In this document: in pieces, positions 47,301 through 58,369 of the stretch
Position numbering within the stretch: position 1 is the first letter of the stretch
How the letters are laid out: every line of letters starts with the position of its first letter
From: Hofstenia miamia
Taxonomy: Eukaryota > Xenacoelomorpha > Acoela > Hofsteniidae
Reading direction: 5' to 3'
Assembly (NCBI GenBank): GCA_900660155.1
Contig: CABFPE010000305.1
Span: 5,708-68,734 of the forward strand
DNA length: 63,027 nt
Notes under the pieces: generated by a model
The model's database searches: none
What the model was told of the DNA's origin: nothing
The model's input: the letters and a program-made list of their open reading frames with translations, nothing else
Program-made: the position numbers and the translations under genes

Positions 47301-48190
47301 GTTCTAGATTATTGACGAAGTTATTATATCAAATACAGTATTACCCGCAGAGGCGCACCCAGAGGGGGGGAAGTGGGGGAATGTTCCCCCCTCAACAGAG
47401 CAGAGATGCTTCCATTTCTCATGAAATGTTTGCCTATAACCAGTAGCGTAGGCAAGGGGACATGTTAGAAAGTTCCCCGTCAAAATTTCAGAATTGCCTT
47501 TAAGTGGTTAATTAATAAGAAATTGAAAACTGCAGTGGTGGAATGTATTTCTTAGAGTTCAATTCGTCAATATTTTAAAAATTTTTGCGGGGCTTTGCCC
47601 AGCTTTTGGTTACTCAATGTGATCTCGAAGGATATATTCCTCTCACTGGAAAATGCTGCGCAGACCCCTGCCGACAACAATCATATTACGTAATATATAT
47701 ATATGTAAATATTGATTCATTTCTAAAAGACAATAAATTGTTAATCAATTTTATTGCAAACCGCAAAATGTAATTATATGGTAAAGCAAAAGCATTTAAT
47801 GTTCTAGATTATTGACGAAGTTATTATATCAAATACAGTATTACCCGCAGAGGCGCACCCAGAGGGGGGGAAGTGGGGGAATGTTCCCCCCCTCAACAGA
47901 GCAGAGATGCTTCCATTTCTCATGAAATGTTTGCCTATAACCAGTAGCGTAGGCAAGGGGACATGTTAGAAAGTTCCCCGTCAAAATTTCAGAATTGCCT
48001 TTAAGTGGTTAAATAAAAAAAGTAATAAGAAATTGAAAACTGCAGTGGTGGAATGTATTTCTTAGAGTTCAATTCGTCAATATTTTAAAAAATTTTGCGG
48101 GGCTTTGCCCAGCTTTTGGTTACTCAATGTGATCTCGAAGGATATATTCCTCTCACTGGAAAATGCTGCGCAGACCCCTGCCGACAAAAA
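47208..48190. repeat. 500-bp tandem duplication containing hAT-like sequence
   Basis: The stretch starting AATATTGATTCATTTCTAAA at about 47208 recurs at 47708 and both copies run to GCGCAGACCCCTGCCGAC (47675 and 48186). Copy 2 has a small insertion (about 12 bp) near 48012. Each copy includes the end of the LINE fragment followed by the hAT-like element. Confidence 0.9.
47349..47671. mobile_element. hAT-like non-autonomous element (duplicated at 47850-48183)
   Basis: Its left end is CAGAGGCGCACCCAG and its right end, on the other strand, is CAGGGGTCTGCGCAGC. Inside is a second start, CAGTAGCGTAGGCAAGG, and the segment CAGTGGTGGAATG shared with the MITE at 22847. It is probably a composite of two related elements. 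No 8-bp target duplication was found. Confidence 0.55.
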
Positions 48191-48244
48191 TATATATATA
48201 TATAATATATATATATGTTAAGTATTGGTTCTAATCTATGTCCC

Positions 48245-48972
48245 CAGGGGTAGACAAAATTTTAATTATTGCAATAATTGGAAAATATTTAAATACTTTA
48301 TACAATCGTTTAGTGCACTGCTCAAAAAGCAAAATTGCCAATAATTTGCAAATTATATAAGATTGACTTAAATCTTCCTGAAATATATAATTAAGACTCC
48401 AGATTCAAGAAGCATTATTGTCTTGTTTAGTAAATTTATATAGCATTGGCTGTTGAGTGTACTACACATGCAATGAGCAGAAAATATATTATGCTCTTAC
48501 CACCGAATTCACCGTTTTTTGTATATTGAAGGTTTAACATTAATCTTATTTTGCACAACTGTGATATTAACATCTTGTGATGTCAAACCTAAAGAAATTC
48601 AACTATGGTCACATCATTTACATAAGGTATCTAAAGTAGAACCAAATTTGCCTTTAGTGATTATGATTAGTGGCAACATAAACTTTTGATTTTCTAGACC
48701 AATTTCTTTTTGTGTTAACAGAAATATGAAGCACTATTAACATTTTTTGTTATCTCACAACGACGATTTTTTTTGAAAATGTCCTTATATGTTATATATT
48801 GATTTCTATTAATACCAAACTAGTTAATTTACTATGATTTTTGATCTATTATTTTCATTCTAATTATTGCCAAAAGTTGGCAATAGTCTGAATCTCAAAG
48901 ACCAAAATCGATTAATTTATGGAACTAAAAAAATCTATTCGTGGAATTCCAATTAAAATTTGTCCACCCCTG
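48245..48972. mobile_element. hAT-like element with ~22-bp inverted ends
   Basis: Left end CAGGGGTAGACAAAATTTTA, right end (other strand) CAGGGGTGGACAAATTTTAA. There is no coding capacity and no clear target duplication, so the family is a guess from the CAGGGG ends. Confidence 0.55.
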
Positions 48973-50108
48973 CGTGTTTGTATTTGACAAGGGGTAATTT
49001 AACGGACATCTTAACTGAAACTATGAATGAGAAATATAGTCATTTTGAATGAAATGNAGTGTTTGAAGTTAAATTAAAAAACAAAAACTTTTTATCAAAA
49101 ATATAAATACAAAATCGATTACTAATCAGATTTACCGTCTTTTTGGTTAAACGCCCAACCCTGCAATTCTTCTCTAGTTCCTGTATACGCTAGCTTTCGG
49201 TATTTAGTTTGTAGTACTAAATTTGAGTGGATAGATAAAAGTTTTTTGATCCGGTACTAATGACTAAGTAAACTTCATTTCGGCTTCTGAAGCTTTTATA
49301 ACTTTTACGCATTTGATCAAATTATAAAAGTTTGCGAACTTTTACGAACTTTATTTTTTTCAACGAACTCTCGAACTATGGTTCACAGCGTACGAAGGTA
49401 TACCAAATGTTTGAGCCAAGATGCAAAAAAACCAGTTTCAAAATAGATTCAAAAATGCCATTCCAAACGTCCTGGTAGCTTATCGAAAACAGCTTGTATT
49501 ATGTAGTGGTAGATTGACAGTCACTCGGACTATTTTCCTATGGCTTCAGGCTCATCCAAAGTACATTTCGATTATTGAAAGCATTGCCTTGTTAACGAAC
49601 ACAAAGTACGAGCTGTCGTGAAATTTGAACCCTACTGTATTTCTGCTCATTTAAAAAATGATGTTATTCAACGGGTGCAGATTTTTGCCGCTCTGAAATA
49701 AGTGGTTCCGGAGACGGTTTTGCTCAAGTTCAAAGGCGATTGTAGAATCATCACCCAGGCTAGAGATGTGTATTAACTCAGAACTATTTAGAGGTGCTGA
49801 ACTACAGTTTCTTACAAGCGGGGTAATGTCTATCTAGATTAACTTTCGTTAAAGCTATATAATTTCTTAAAGGTTTTGAAAATATACATTAGGATCATAT
49901 ACTCTTGAAAAACTGAATTTAGAATTTTTAATGCAATGCGCAGATTTAGCAAGCAGCAAAATTGTAGAAAATTTCTAAAAATAGTTTCATAAATACATGA
50001 CGAATTGGAATTACATCGGTTGGACCTGATTCAGGTTGGGTAGCGATTGGGCCTAAATTTTCTGATTAATCTAAGAAGGAAAGAATTTTCTAAAAATCAA
50101 TTTACCAT
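48973..50108. other. Unassigned stretch before the gap
   Basis: A frame at 49421-49621 and another at about 49600-49700 (FEPYCISAHLKNDVIQRVQI) look weakly coding but match no family known to me. There is a single N at 49057. Confidence 0.3.
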
Positions 50109-51108
50109 NNNNNNNNNNNNNNNNNNNNNNNNNNNNNNNNNNNNNNNNNNNNNNNNNNNNNNNNNNNNNNNNNNNNNNNNNNNNNNNNNNNNNNNNNNNN
50201 NNNNNNNNNNNNNNNNNNNNNNNNNNNNNNNNNNNNNNNNNNNNNNNNNNNNNNNNNNNNNNNNNNNNNNNNNNNNNNNNNNNNNNNNNNNNNNNNNNNN
50301 NNNNNNNNNNNNNNNNNNNNNNNNNNNNNNNNNNNNNNNNNNNNNNNNNNNNNNNNNNNNNNNNNNNNNNNNNNNNNNNNNNNNNNNNNNNNNNNNNNNN
50401 NNNNNNNNNNNNNNNNNNNNNNNNNNNNNNNNNNNNNNNNNNNNNNNNNNNNNNNNNNNNNNNNNNNNNNNNNNNNNNNNNNNNNNNNNNNNNNNNNNNN
50501 NNNNNNNNNNNNNNNNNNNNNNNNNNNNNNNNNNNNNNNNNNNNNNNNNNNNNNNNNNNNNNNNNNNNNNNNNNNNNNNNNNNNNNNNNNNNNNNNNNNN
50601 NNNNNNNNNNNNNNNNNNNNNNNNNNNNNNNNNNNNNNNNNNNNNNNNNNNNNNNNNNNNNNNNNNNNNNNNNNNNNNNNNNNNNNNNNNNNNNNNNNNN
50701 NNNNNNNNNNNNNNNNNNNNNNNNNNNNNNNNNNNNNNNNNNNNNNNNNNNNNNNNNNNNNNNNNNNNNNNNNNNNNNNNNNNNNNNNNNNNNNNNNNNN
50801 NNNNNNNNNNNNNNNNNNNNNNNNNNNNNNNNNNNNNNNNNNNNNNNNNNNNNNNNNNNNNNNNNNNNNNNNNNNNNNNNNNNNNNNNNNNNNNNNNNNN
50901 NNNNNNNNNNNNNNNNNNNNNNNNNNNNNNNNNNNNNNNNNNNNNNNNNNNNNNNNNNNNNNNNNNNNNNNNNNNNNNNNNNNNNNNNNNNNNNNNNNNN
51001 NNNNNNNNNNNNNNNNNNNNNNNNNNNNNNNNNNNNNNNNNNNNNNNNNNNNNNNNNNNNNNNNNNNNNNNNNNNNNNNNNNNNNNNNNNNNNNNNNNNN
51101 NNNNNNNN
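50109..51108. other. Assembly gap of exactly 1,000 N
   Basis: A round-number gap, so its true size is not known. Confidence 0.95.
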
Positions 51109-52131
51109 TACTATCAGCTTGCATATAAAATATACTTAATATTCACGATACTAAACGCCAAATGGCATCCTATAAGTACGTTGTTATCTGCTATTATTTC
51201 AAATTATATTCCTCGAAAAAATCTGTTTGACATGCTCTGTAACATAACATTGCCTAAGTCTTTTAAAACTATATGTCCCCAATTANAATTATTATACTGT
51301 AATTATCAAAGAGGCGGGATTCAACTAGGAAATATTTATTACTATCAGCTTGCATATAAAATAAACTTAATATTCACGATACTAAACGCCAAATGGCGTC
51401 CTATAAGTACGTTGTTATCTGCTATTATTTCAAATTATACTCCTCGAAAAAATCTGCTTGACATGCTCTGTAACATAACATTGCCTAAGTCTTTTAAAAC
51501 TATGTGTCCCCAATTAGCATCTACACTAAAGATATTGCAAGATCTAAAGTTCCAATTAAACCCAAAGAGCTGTAGTTTGATATTAGACTCGTTTATTATC
51601 AAGCCAAAAACGTATGGGGAACCAATCCAATTTAATCGCGATATTGAGCCTGAAATTCTGCAAAACTTTATAATACATAAGCGAGGTTCTATATTAGAAT
51701 TTAACTCATCAATTTAAGGGAAAACTTAGTGATTTTTGTAATTATAGCGACCCAGATACATCGAATGTTTTTGACAAAGCATCAAGTTATTGGAAAATTT
51801 CATTATATTGCATCCAAAATACCCTTCAAAAGCTACGCACTTCTAAAGATCGTCCATATTATAAAACAATAATGCATAAGGTTATTCTCAATCGAATTAT
51901 AAACCGCGATAAATTCTTTTATTCCAGATTAATTGAGACTCCATTATGTAGATTATGTAATCTTGAAAATGAGAACCCTGAGCACCTAATATTTCACTGT
52001 ACAGCAAGAATAGCACTTAAACTCGCAGACTTTCATAGATTATCTCATTTAAATAACACATCAAATTACTATGAAACCATCGAATATATAATAAAAAGCA
52101 TTGTCCTACCTAAGGACCAAATAACGTTATA
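51109..52131 (+). pseudogene. C-terminal part of an L1/Tx1-like LINE ORF2
   Basis: It begins YYQLAYKI after the gap. A second pass after the N at 51286 reads QRGGIQLGNIYYYQLAYKIN, comparable to the G-G-x-x-L-x-N-x-x-x-Y-Y motif near the LINE C-terminus. The frame is open to a stop at 51717. Further on, 51872-52131 reads a zinc-finger-like CRLCNLENENPEHLIFHC typical of the ORF2 tail. A 177-bp direct duplication (51109-51285 and 51342-51518) flanks the N. It probably belongs to the same insertion as the RT fragment at 46970. Confidence 0.65.
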
Positions 52132-53500
52132 GGAGGATTTTTACGCATTTTATGCACGTATATATATTTTAACTAACCCGTAAAACTTTTTTAGATGTTC
52201 GACCGGTCCTTTTTTAAAGCCTCAGTAAGTATGTGTGAATGAGTGTCTATTTAATTTATTACTTTGATTTAGGTTTTGGTTTGTTTTTTCTTTAGTTTCT
52301 TTGTTTTGTCCGTGTGTTCATTTATTGTTTAGTTTTGTTATACCTCTGTTACCTTTTCGTGTGTCCATGTCTACTTGTTTCGTCCTTTGTAAATATTTAA
52401 CTTTGTTTTTAGGAACTTGCTGGAAGTTTCGTTTGTATAAAAATCTTTGTTACCTTTATAATAATATTTACTAATAGTATGGTCTGTGAATGTGACGGGA
52501 ATGAGGCATTGTAGTGTTTTTTTGGTACAGTGATGACAAAAGAACTTGCAAAAGCTTCTTATATTCTGAGTACCATTTATGTGTAGAAAAAATTCAAAAA
52601 AAAGATTATATCATCTTCTCTTATCAATTAAAAATTAATGACAATGAATTAAATTAAAGAGAGCAAATAAATTTTGAGACTAACATGTCTTACTATAATA
52701 ACCAAGAATTATCATCATTACCTCTGCAACAAAAGAACAAGAAATAATAAACAGTTAGTAGTTAATAGTGATCTCTTTCTGCACTTTATCTACTTATTGT
52801 AGAAAACACTAACTTTAATAAATAAATACGTTGCTGATTAGTTCACACAAAGGAAAATAGAGCATTGAGAGATTTTAGGTGTACTCCCTCGCATATGAAA
52901 TAATACATTGCATTACGTTTCAAGTAAGTCATTAGTTATAAATGAGAAACTTTTATTACGAATACAAACATTGGAAATTTTTATATGCTTTCTCAAATTT
53001 TATCATTGCATTTGTCATTCATATAAAATTGTGAGATTAGTTGATTTTGCATTGATTAAATTTACGAGAAATTTATTTATTTCTTGTGCTTAGCATAATC
53101 TGACTTATATTATTAATGAAGATATGTTGTATTTGCTTCATTCTTCTATATTCTATTCTAAGCTGATTATTTGTAGCCAGCTTCATGCAAGAATAAGCTA
53201 AATTAAGAAAAATTGCATTGGAGAGTGTTTCAAATGATGTGTTTTCTTGTTCCTATTCCAACTGTTGGATTTAATCGCAATTGTTTTCTTGGAAATGCCA
53301 AGTCGCAATGCAAGAAAAGATCCTTTAAATGGTGGCGCTCTACTAATACACTTATTGGCAAAAGCATATTGAATTATTCCAAGATGTGTTTTACTGCTGA
53401 AAAACTGAATTTGTATTATAACAGTATCTCAAATAACCCTGATGCAGAAATGGTGGCACCAGGTCCTGATTTAGCTTCCACAATGTTTTATTGCTGAGAA
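52132..53500. other. Probable 3' UTR of the LINE, then unassigned sequence
   Basis: 52200-52470 is T/G-rich and may be LINE 3' sequence. From 52500 to 53210 nothing is recognised. 53213-53497 is open but unrecognised and leads into the RT remnant that follows. Confidence 0.35.
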
Positions 53501-53700
53501 CGTAGAATGGTTGACTAAACCATTAACTCATATTCTCAATCTAACCCTGAAAAATGGAACTGTCCCTGCATTGTGGAAAATAGCAAAAACCATTCCAGTT
53601 CCTAAAGGGACGGAGTGAGAACAGCCAAAAGACTACTGCCCTGTATCTGTTTCTGTAAAGCTGAGATCAATACTTTGAAAAAACAAAACAAGATTTGGTT
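53500..53700 (+). pseudogene. LINE reverse-transcriptase remnant
   Basis: It reads LTHILNLTLKNGTVPALWKI, AKTIPVPKG, then KDYCPVSV. This is the RT segment W-K-x-A-x-V-x-P-x-x-K-x(n)-Y-R-P-I-S of CR1/jockey-type LINEs, with stops on both sides. Confidence 0.6.
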
Positions 53701-54469
53701 TTAGAAGTTTGCATGTAAATGATCATTTATACGTCAAAATGTTTTCGAAATTTGGTAAATTTGGTCACACAAAAAATTCATGTGTAAATGATATTGATAA
53801 TTGTATGCTTTGCATGAAAAATTATAATTACATAGAATGTCTAAACAAAAATAACAAAGATCGGCATTGTTGTATAAACTGTCTTAATTCCAATAAGCAT
53901 AATAACAACGCAAAAAAACCTAATACATTTAGCAAGGAATGTACTCTATACAAAGAACAATTACAAATTACAAGATTAAAGACGAAGTATAAATAAATCC
54001 ACTACTAATAATAAAGATAACATTTCATTTACGAAATTAAAAGAAAAAATAGATCTTAATAAATGTAAATTAGATACATAAATATTAACTTTCAAAGTAT
54101 TACAAATAAATAATATAAATTTTATGATCAATTAAACAATTTTGATTTAAACTCTATTGTTGGAATTACAGAAAAATGACTAAAAATAATGGTAAACTAC
54201 GAAGTATAAATTAAAATCTATTATTTTCACTAAAAATAGAAACAATGCATTAGCAAAAAAACCCAAATAACAGACTTATTGTGAGAATTCAAAATACGAA
54301 TGTTTATGGATTGAAACAAAAATAAATGATATACCAAGCCTAATTAATATTAGTTATTGTAGTAATAGACAATCATATAAAGTACTTATAAAAACAAAGT
54401 TTAAGGATATAATTAACAAAGCCCCAAAAATATCTACAGCAATTATATATATTTTTAGTGATTTACATC

Positions 54470-55318
54470 ATTGTTAAAACCATTGTACTGATGTCAAAAC
54501 CACATTAAGATCACCATATACTCATTGTAGAAAAGTTTAGTTTGCTACTATTTGCATCTGCCGAAAGACTTGTTATTCAGTAATACAGTCAAACTTAGAT
54601 CATTGTAACGTTTTCTTATATGACTTACCTATAATAAATTTGAACAAGTTGCAAGTTGCTTAGAATAATGCTGCTAGACTGGTCTACCTCAAGATTTCCA
54701 ATGATCATGTTACGGCACTTTTTAGGCATCTTCATTGGTTACCCATTTTATATTAAAAGTGCAAAGCTGCACCACTTGTTTTTAAATCCCTTAATGGATT
54801 GGCATCTAGGCATCTCTATAACTTAGTACACTATCAATCGCAGTCTACCACACTGCTTTGTGGACTTTGATGTTAAATCTTTGCCAGTGTCTTGGTAATT
54901 CTAGTGAGAAATCAAATTAATATTCTCGCTGCTTTCAGTTTGCTTGCCAGAATGCATAGAATGTATCCAATCAATTACATTATTGTCAGATTTCAAACGT
55001 ATTTGAAGACACATTTCTTCATCATTATCGATACTAGTTAGACTGTATTTTGTAATAGGTGCAATATATAAATTTTGTCATATTTTAAAGACTGTTCTTA
55101 CTAAGATTTTGGCACATTGTATGCTATTTATACAACGGTTTTTAAATAAGTTTTCACTAAAAATAATACTTTTATTAGACAATTTTATTTGCTATTCTTA
55201 TTGATGGCCTTACTTAAAATGGTCATTCATACTAAGTTCTTGGCGCATTCTATGTTGTTCATACAACGGTTTTTAATTAAATTCTCAATAAGAATACTAA
55301 TTTTAAAAGACATGGATA
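54470..55318 (+). mobile_element. 5'-truncated LINE tail nested in the older LINE
   Basis: It reads SNLDHCNVFLYDLP, NNAARLVYLKISNDHV, LFRHLHWLPI and FKSLNGLASRHLYNL. This is the well-known C-terminal block of CR1/L2-type reverse transcriptases (LDYCN...NAAARL...LHWLP...LNGLAP). An imperfect repeat of about 115 bp follows (55090-55205 and 55210-55300). It splits the endonuclease of the host LINE, since the GDYIKNYL part resumes at 55327. Confidence 0.65.
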
Positions 55319-56045
55319 CTAATGGGTGATTACATTAAAAATTATCTAAATACAACAGAGCATAAAAATATTCACAATATGATAAATATCTATAATATTA
55401 TTGTTGAAAAATTTGGAAATAAATCCCCATTTTTGTGTTGTGCTTTTGTTTTCAAATGTTAATTTCAAAAAATTGTGTAAATTTCCTTTGCATTTGTTAG
55501 ATAATTTATTTCTAACATATCTATACTTGGTAAAAATTTTTTCCATTAATAGATTACATTATTGGTGATACAAGAGAAACAAATAATTTTGAATACTTTG
55601 TAACAGATTGTTTGATTTCAGATCATGTTTTAAATTGCGCAATCTCAAAGGAATAATAATAAGCAAAATAAAATTGAAATAGAATATCACTACGTTCATT
55701 CCTGAAATAATTACGACCAAAATACTTTACTAAACCAATTATTATGAGTAGATTGGAAATTATTTTATAATTTGACAACTATTGATTAAAAATTGCGCTT
55801 CATTTCTAGCAATTTAAACTATTTTTTTAGTGAGCAATGACCATTAAAGAAAGTTAAAAAGAATACGAATCAAGATGAATTCCTTAAATGGTAGCAATGG
55901 TTATCAAATGAAGCACAAAGCAAATAATTAAACTGAAACATAATGCGTACATAAACTCCTTTAAAGATAAAAATGACAAAGTGGAGAAATATTTCACTAA
56001 ACTTAAACATAATATTTATATTACTGTTGTAAATTAGTTATTAAC

Positions 56046-56048
<3 letters not shown>

Positions 56049-56084
<36 letters not shown>
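56049..56084. repeat. TA microsatellite
   Basis: A pure TA run. Confidence 0.9.
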
Positions 56085-56085
<1 letters not shown>

Positions 56086-56123
56086 CATTTAAAAATAACA
56101 AATAACTTATATATTTTACAAAA

Positions 56124-56405
56124 GCAAAAACAAATCACAAAAAAAACACAGAAAGAGAAAAAAATATGCCAAAGGCAAGTAAATTGTGCGAAAAGGCAAA
56201 AACAAATAACCAAAAAACACAGAAAGAGAAAAAAATATGCCAAAGGCAAGTAAATTGTGTGAAAAAGCAAAAACAAATCACAAAAAGGGGTAATATTGTA
56301 CGAAAAGGCAAAAACAAATCACAAATAAACACAAAAAGGGGAAAAATATGCCAAAGGCAAGTAATATTGTACGAAAAGGCAAAAACAAATCACAAAAACA
56401 CATTC
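56124..56405. repeat. 71-72-bp minisatellite (about 4 copies)
   Basis: Units begin GCAAAAACAAAT at 56124, 56195, 56267, 56308 and 56379, with AATATGCCAAAGGCAAGTAA in the middle. Spacing is 71, 72, 41 (a shortened unit) and 71 bp. Confidence 0.85.
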
Positions 56406-58369
56406 TCTTAAATGCAATGTCTTAGAATAAATGTAGATTGTTGTTACTGTTGTAATGTATTTATGTATAAGCCTTAAAGAAAAGGAATATAAAAATTGTT
56501 GCTAACATTACTCCTAACATGTGCATTTATGTATTGATCTACAAAGTGGAAAATGAAACTCCAAATTTCTAAACTGAAAACAAAACGACTTCAATGCTAT
56601 ACACAACTTTACAATGTTAAAAGCATTAACATTCACATTTTTCAATGAGTAATTTTTGATAATTGCAAATGAATACATAAAGCCATTTCAAAAACGAATT
56701 AATTGGATGTCATGAAACTTGGAAAAAAATTTTTAATTACAAAAAGACTAACACATTTTCTTAAAAATACATTTACGCAAAAATGATTAGACAATATTAT
56801 CTCTATAAATGAAATGCAAATTCACAATAATTTACTGTATAAAGAACAAATTAAGTTTTATTGTTGTTAAGGACCTTTAATAATGTTAGTAAAAGCATTA
56901 GACTAAAGGATATATTTATCTTTTAGTCTAATAATTTTACTAAAAAAATTTAAGCTGTGCTTCATAACTTTACATCAGTTTAATGAAATATCACAACACT
57001 TAACCATTAGTAAATCACAAGGACCATTATGTGATATTTTAATCCTATTTCTGAGGGTTTATCTCTGAATGATTTGAAAATAACAGAAATTATACCTATA
57101 CATAAAAAGGTGATACTGAAGATGCAATTAATTATAGATCAATTTCAGCACTCCCAATACTAAGTAAGATATTTGAAAAATAATACATAACCAAAATAAA
57201 TAATTATATTGAGAATTATAATTTAGGTTGATCATTAAAATTGATATTTAGAAATAATTTATCAACAAATAATGCCTTAATTCATCTCTAGATTTATCAA
57301 AGGCACACAATTCTATTGATCATAATATCCTAATAACTAAACTACAACAAATATACAATTTTGCAGAATCAGCAATAAATTTAATTAGATCATATGTAAA
57401 TAACAGATGACAATAAATAAAAATTAAAAACAACAACTCATTCAATGATAATTCACAATGGAATCCCACAAGGTACTAGGACCACTATTATTTAACATCT
57501 ATGTAAATGACATCAAATTTGATAGTAAAATAAAATGCATACAGTATGTTGATATACAACTAAATATGAAGATTTACTCAGTGCATCTTATATTTTGTAT
57601 AAGAATAAGAAGAAGCTAAATATTTAACTAAAAGTTCATGGTACTAAGCAAATCAAATGATGAAAAACTAAGCTTAAAAGTAAATAATAAAATCATTAAA
57701 AAAGAAAATAAAATTGTATAAATTTTTATAATAAATTAATACTTAAAAGACATATTAAGAAAATAATTAGAAAAATAGCTGATGGGATCAAATTACTCTG
57801 TAAATTTCAAAGCTTTATACCAATTAAATTTAATGTTATGATCTTGAAATCATATATTGTCATATATTCTTTTCAGTATTTGTATTCATCATGTCTGTTG
57901 ACAGACTTGCCTAAGTATTAGAGATTATAAAATATGTTAGAAAGAATGTTGAATTGGAGTTTAGCTATCATCTGGAAAATGGTAATCAAAAAAATATCAG
58001 AAGGATGTATAATCTTTTTTCATTAGACTACTTAAGAAACTAAAATCATTATAAATATTTTTCAAAATTAAATCAAAATAAAAATTTCATCAAAACTCCA
58101 TATTAAAATCAAGTGCTATAAATAATTTAAATTTACAAAAAGAATCATGAAGAACTGTTTATCAATTGCTGTATCTGTGGAACTAATTATCACCTGAAAT
58201 TAAAGAAGAATCAAATTTTAAAGAATTTAAGAAAAAAAATAAACTAGAATTATAAATAAAGAAAAAACCTATTTTTATATTCAAAAAATAAAGTCTGTAA
58301 CTAAGTAAAATCAATTTGCAACTAAGTGGAATTATAGAAAAAATAATCTACTTTAAACCTTAATAAGTA

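Larger units (their letters stand above)
53709..58260 (+). pseudogene. Decayed full-length LINE with nested insertions
   Basis: In order: an ORF1 gag-like zinc-knuckle segment (KFGHTKNSC and HCCINCLNSNKHN, 53740-53910); the start of an APE endonuclease (NINFQSITNK and LNSIVGITE, about 54080-54170); the GDYIKNYLNTTEHKN part at 55327; the endonuclease end with DCLISDHVLN (about 55610); RT pieces IIPIHKK and NYRSISALPILSKIFEK (57090-57180), GIPQGTR (57458); and a C-terminal piece ending WN-x-LSPEIKEESNFKEFKKK (to 58240). It is interrupted by a foreign LINE tail at about 54470-55318 and by a TA and 71-bp minisatellite at 56049-56400. Stops and frameshifts are frequent. Confidence 0.6.

Noticed and set aside
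50047..51124. Long frames across the 1,000-N gap
   Set aside because: Only the part from 51109 has real sequence. The gap length is arbitrary, so the continuity is not meaningful.
56034..56332. Minus-strand hydrophobic frames of 65-80 codons
   Set aside because: They are produced by the AT-rich 71-bp minisatellite and TA repeat; the Phe/Leu/Cys richness reflects A-rich plus-strand units.
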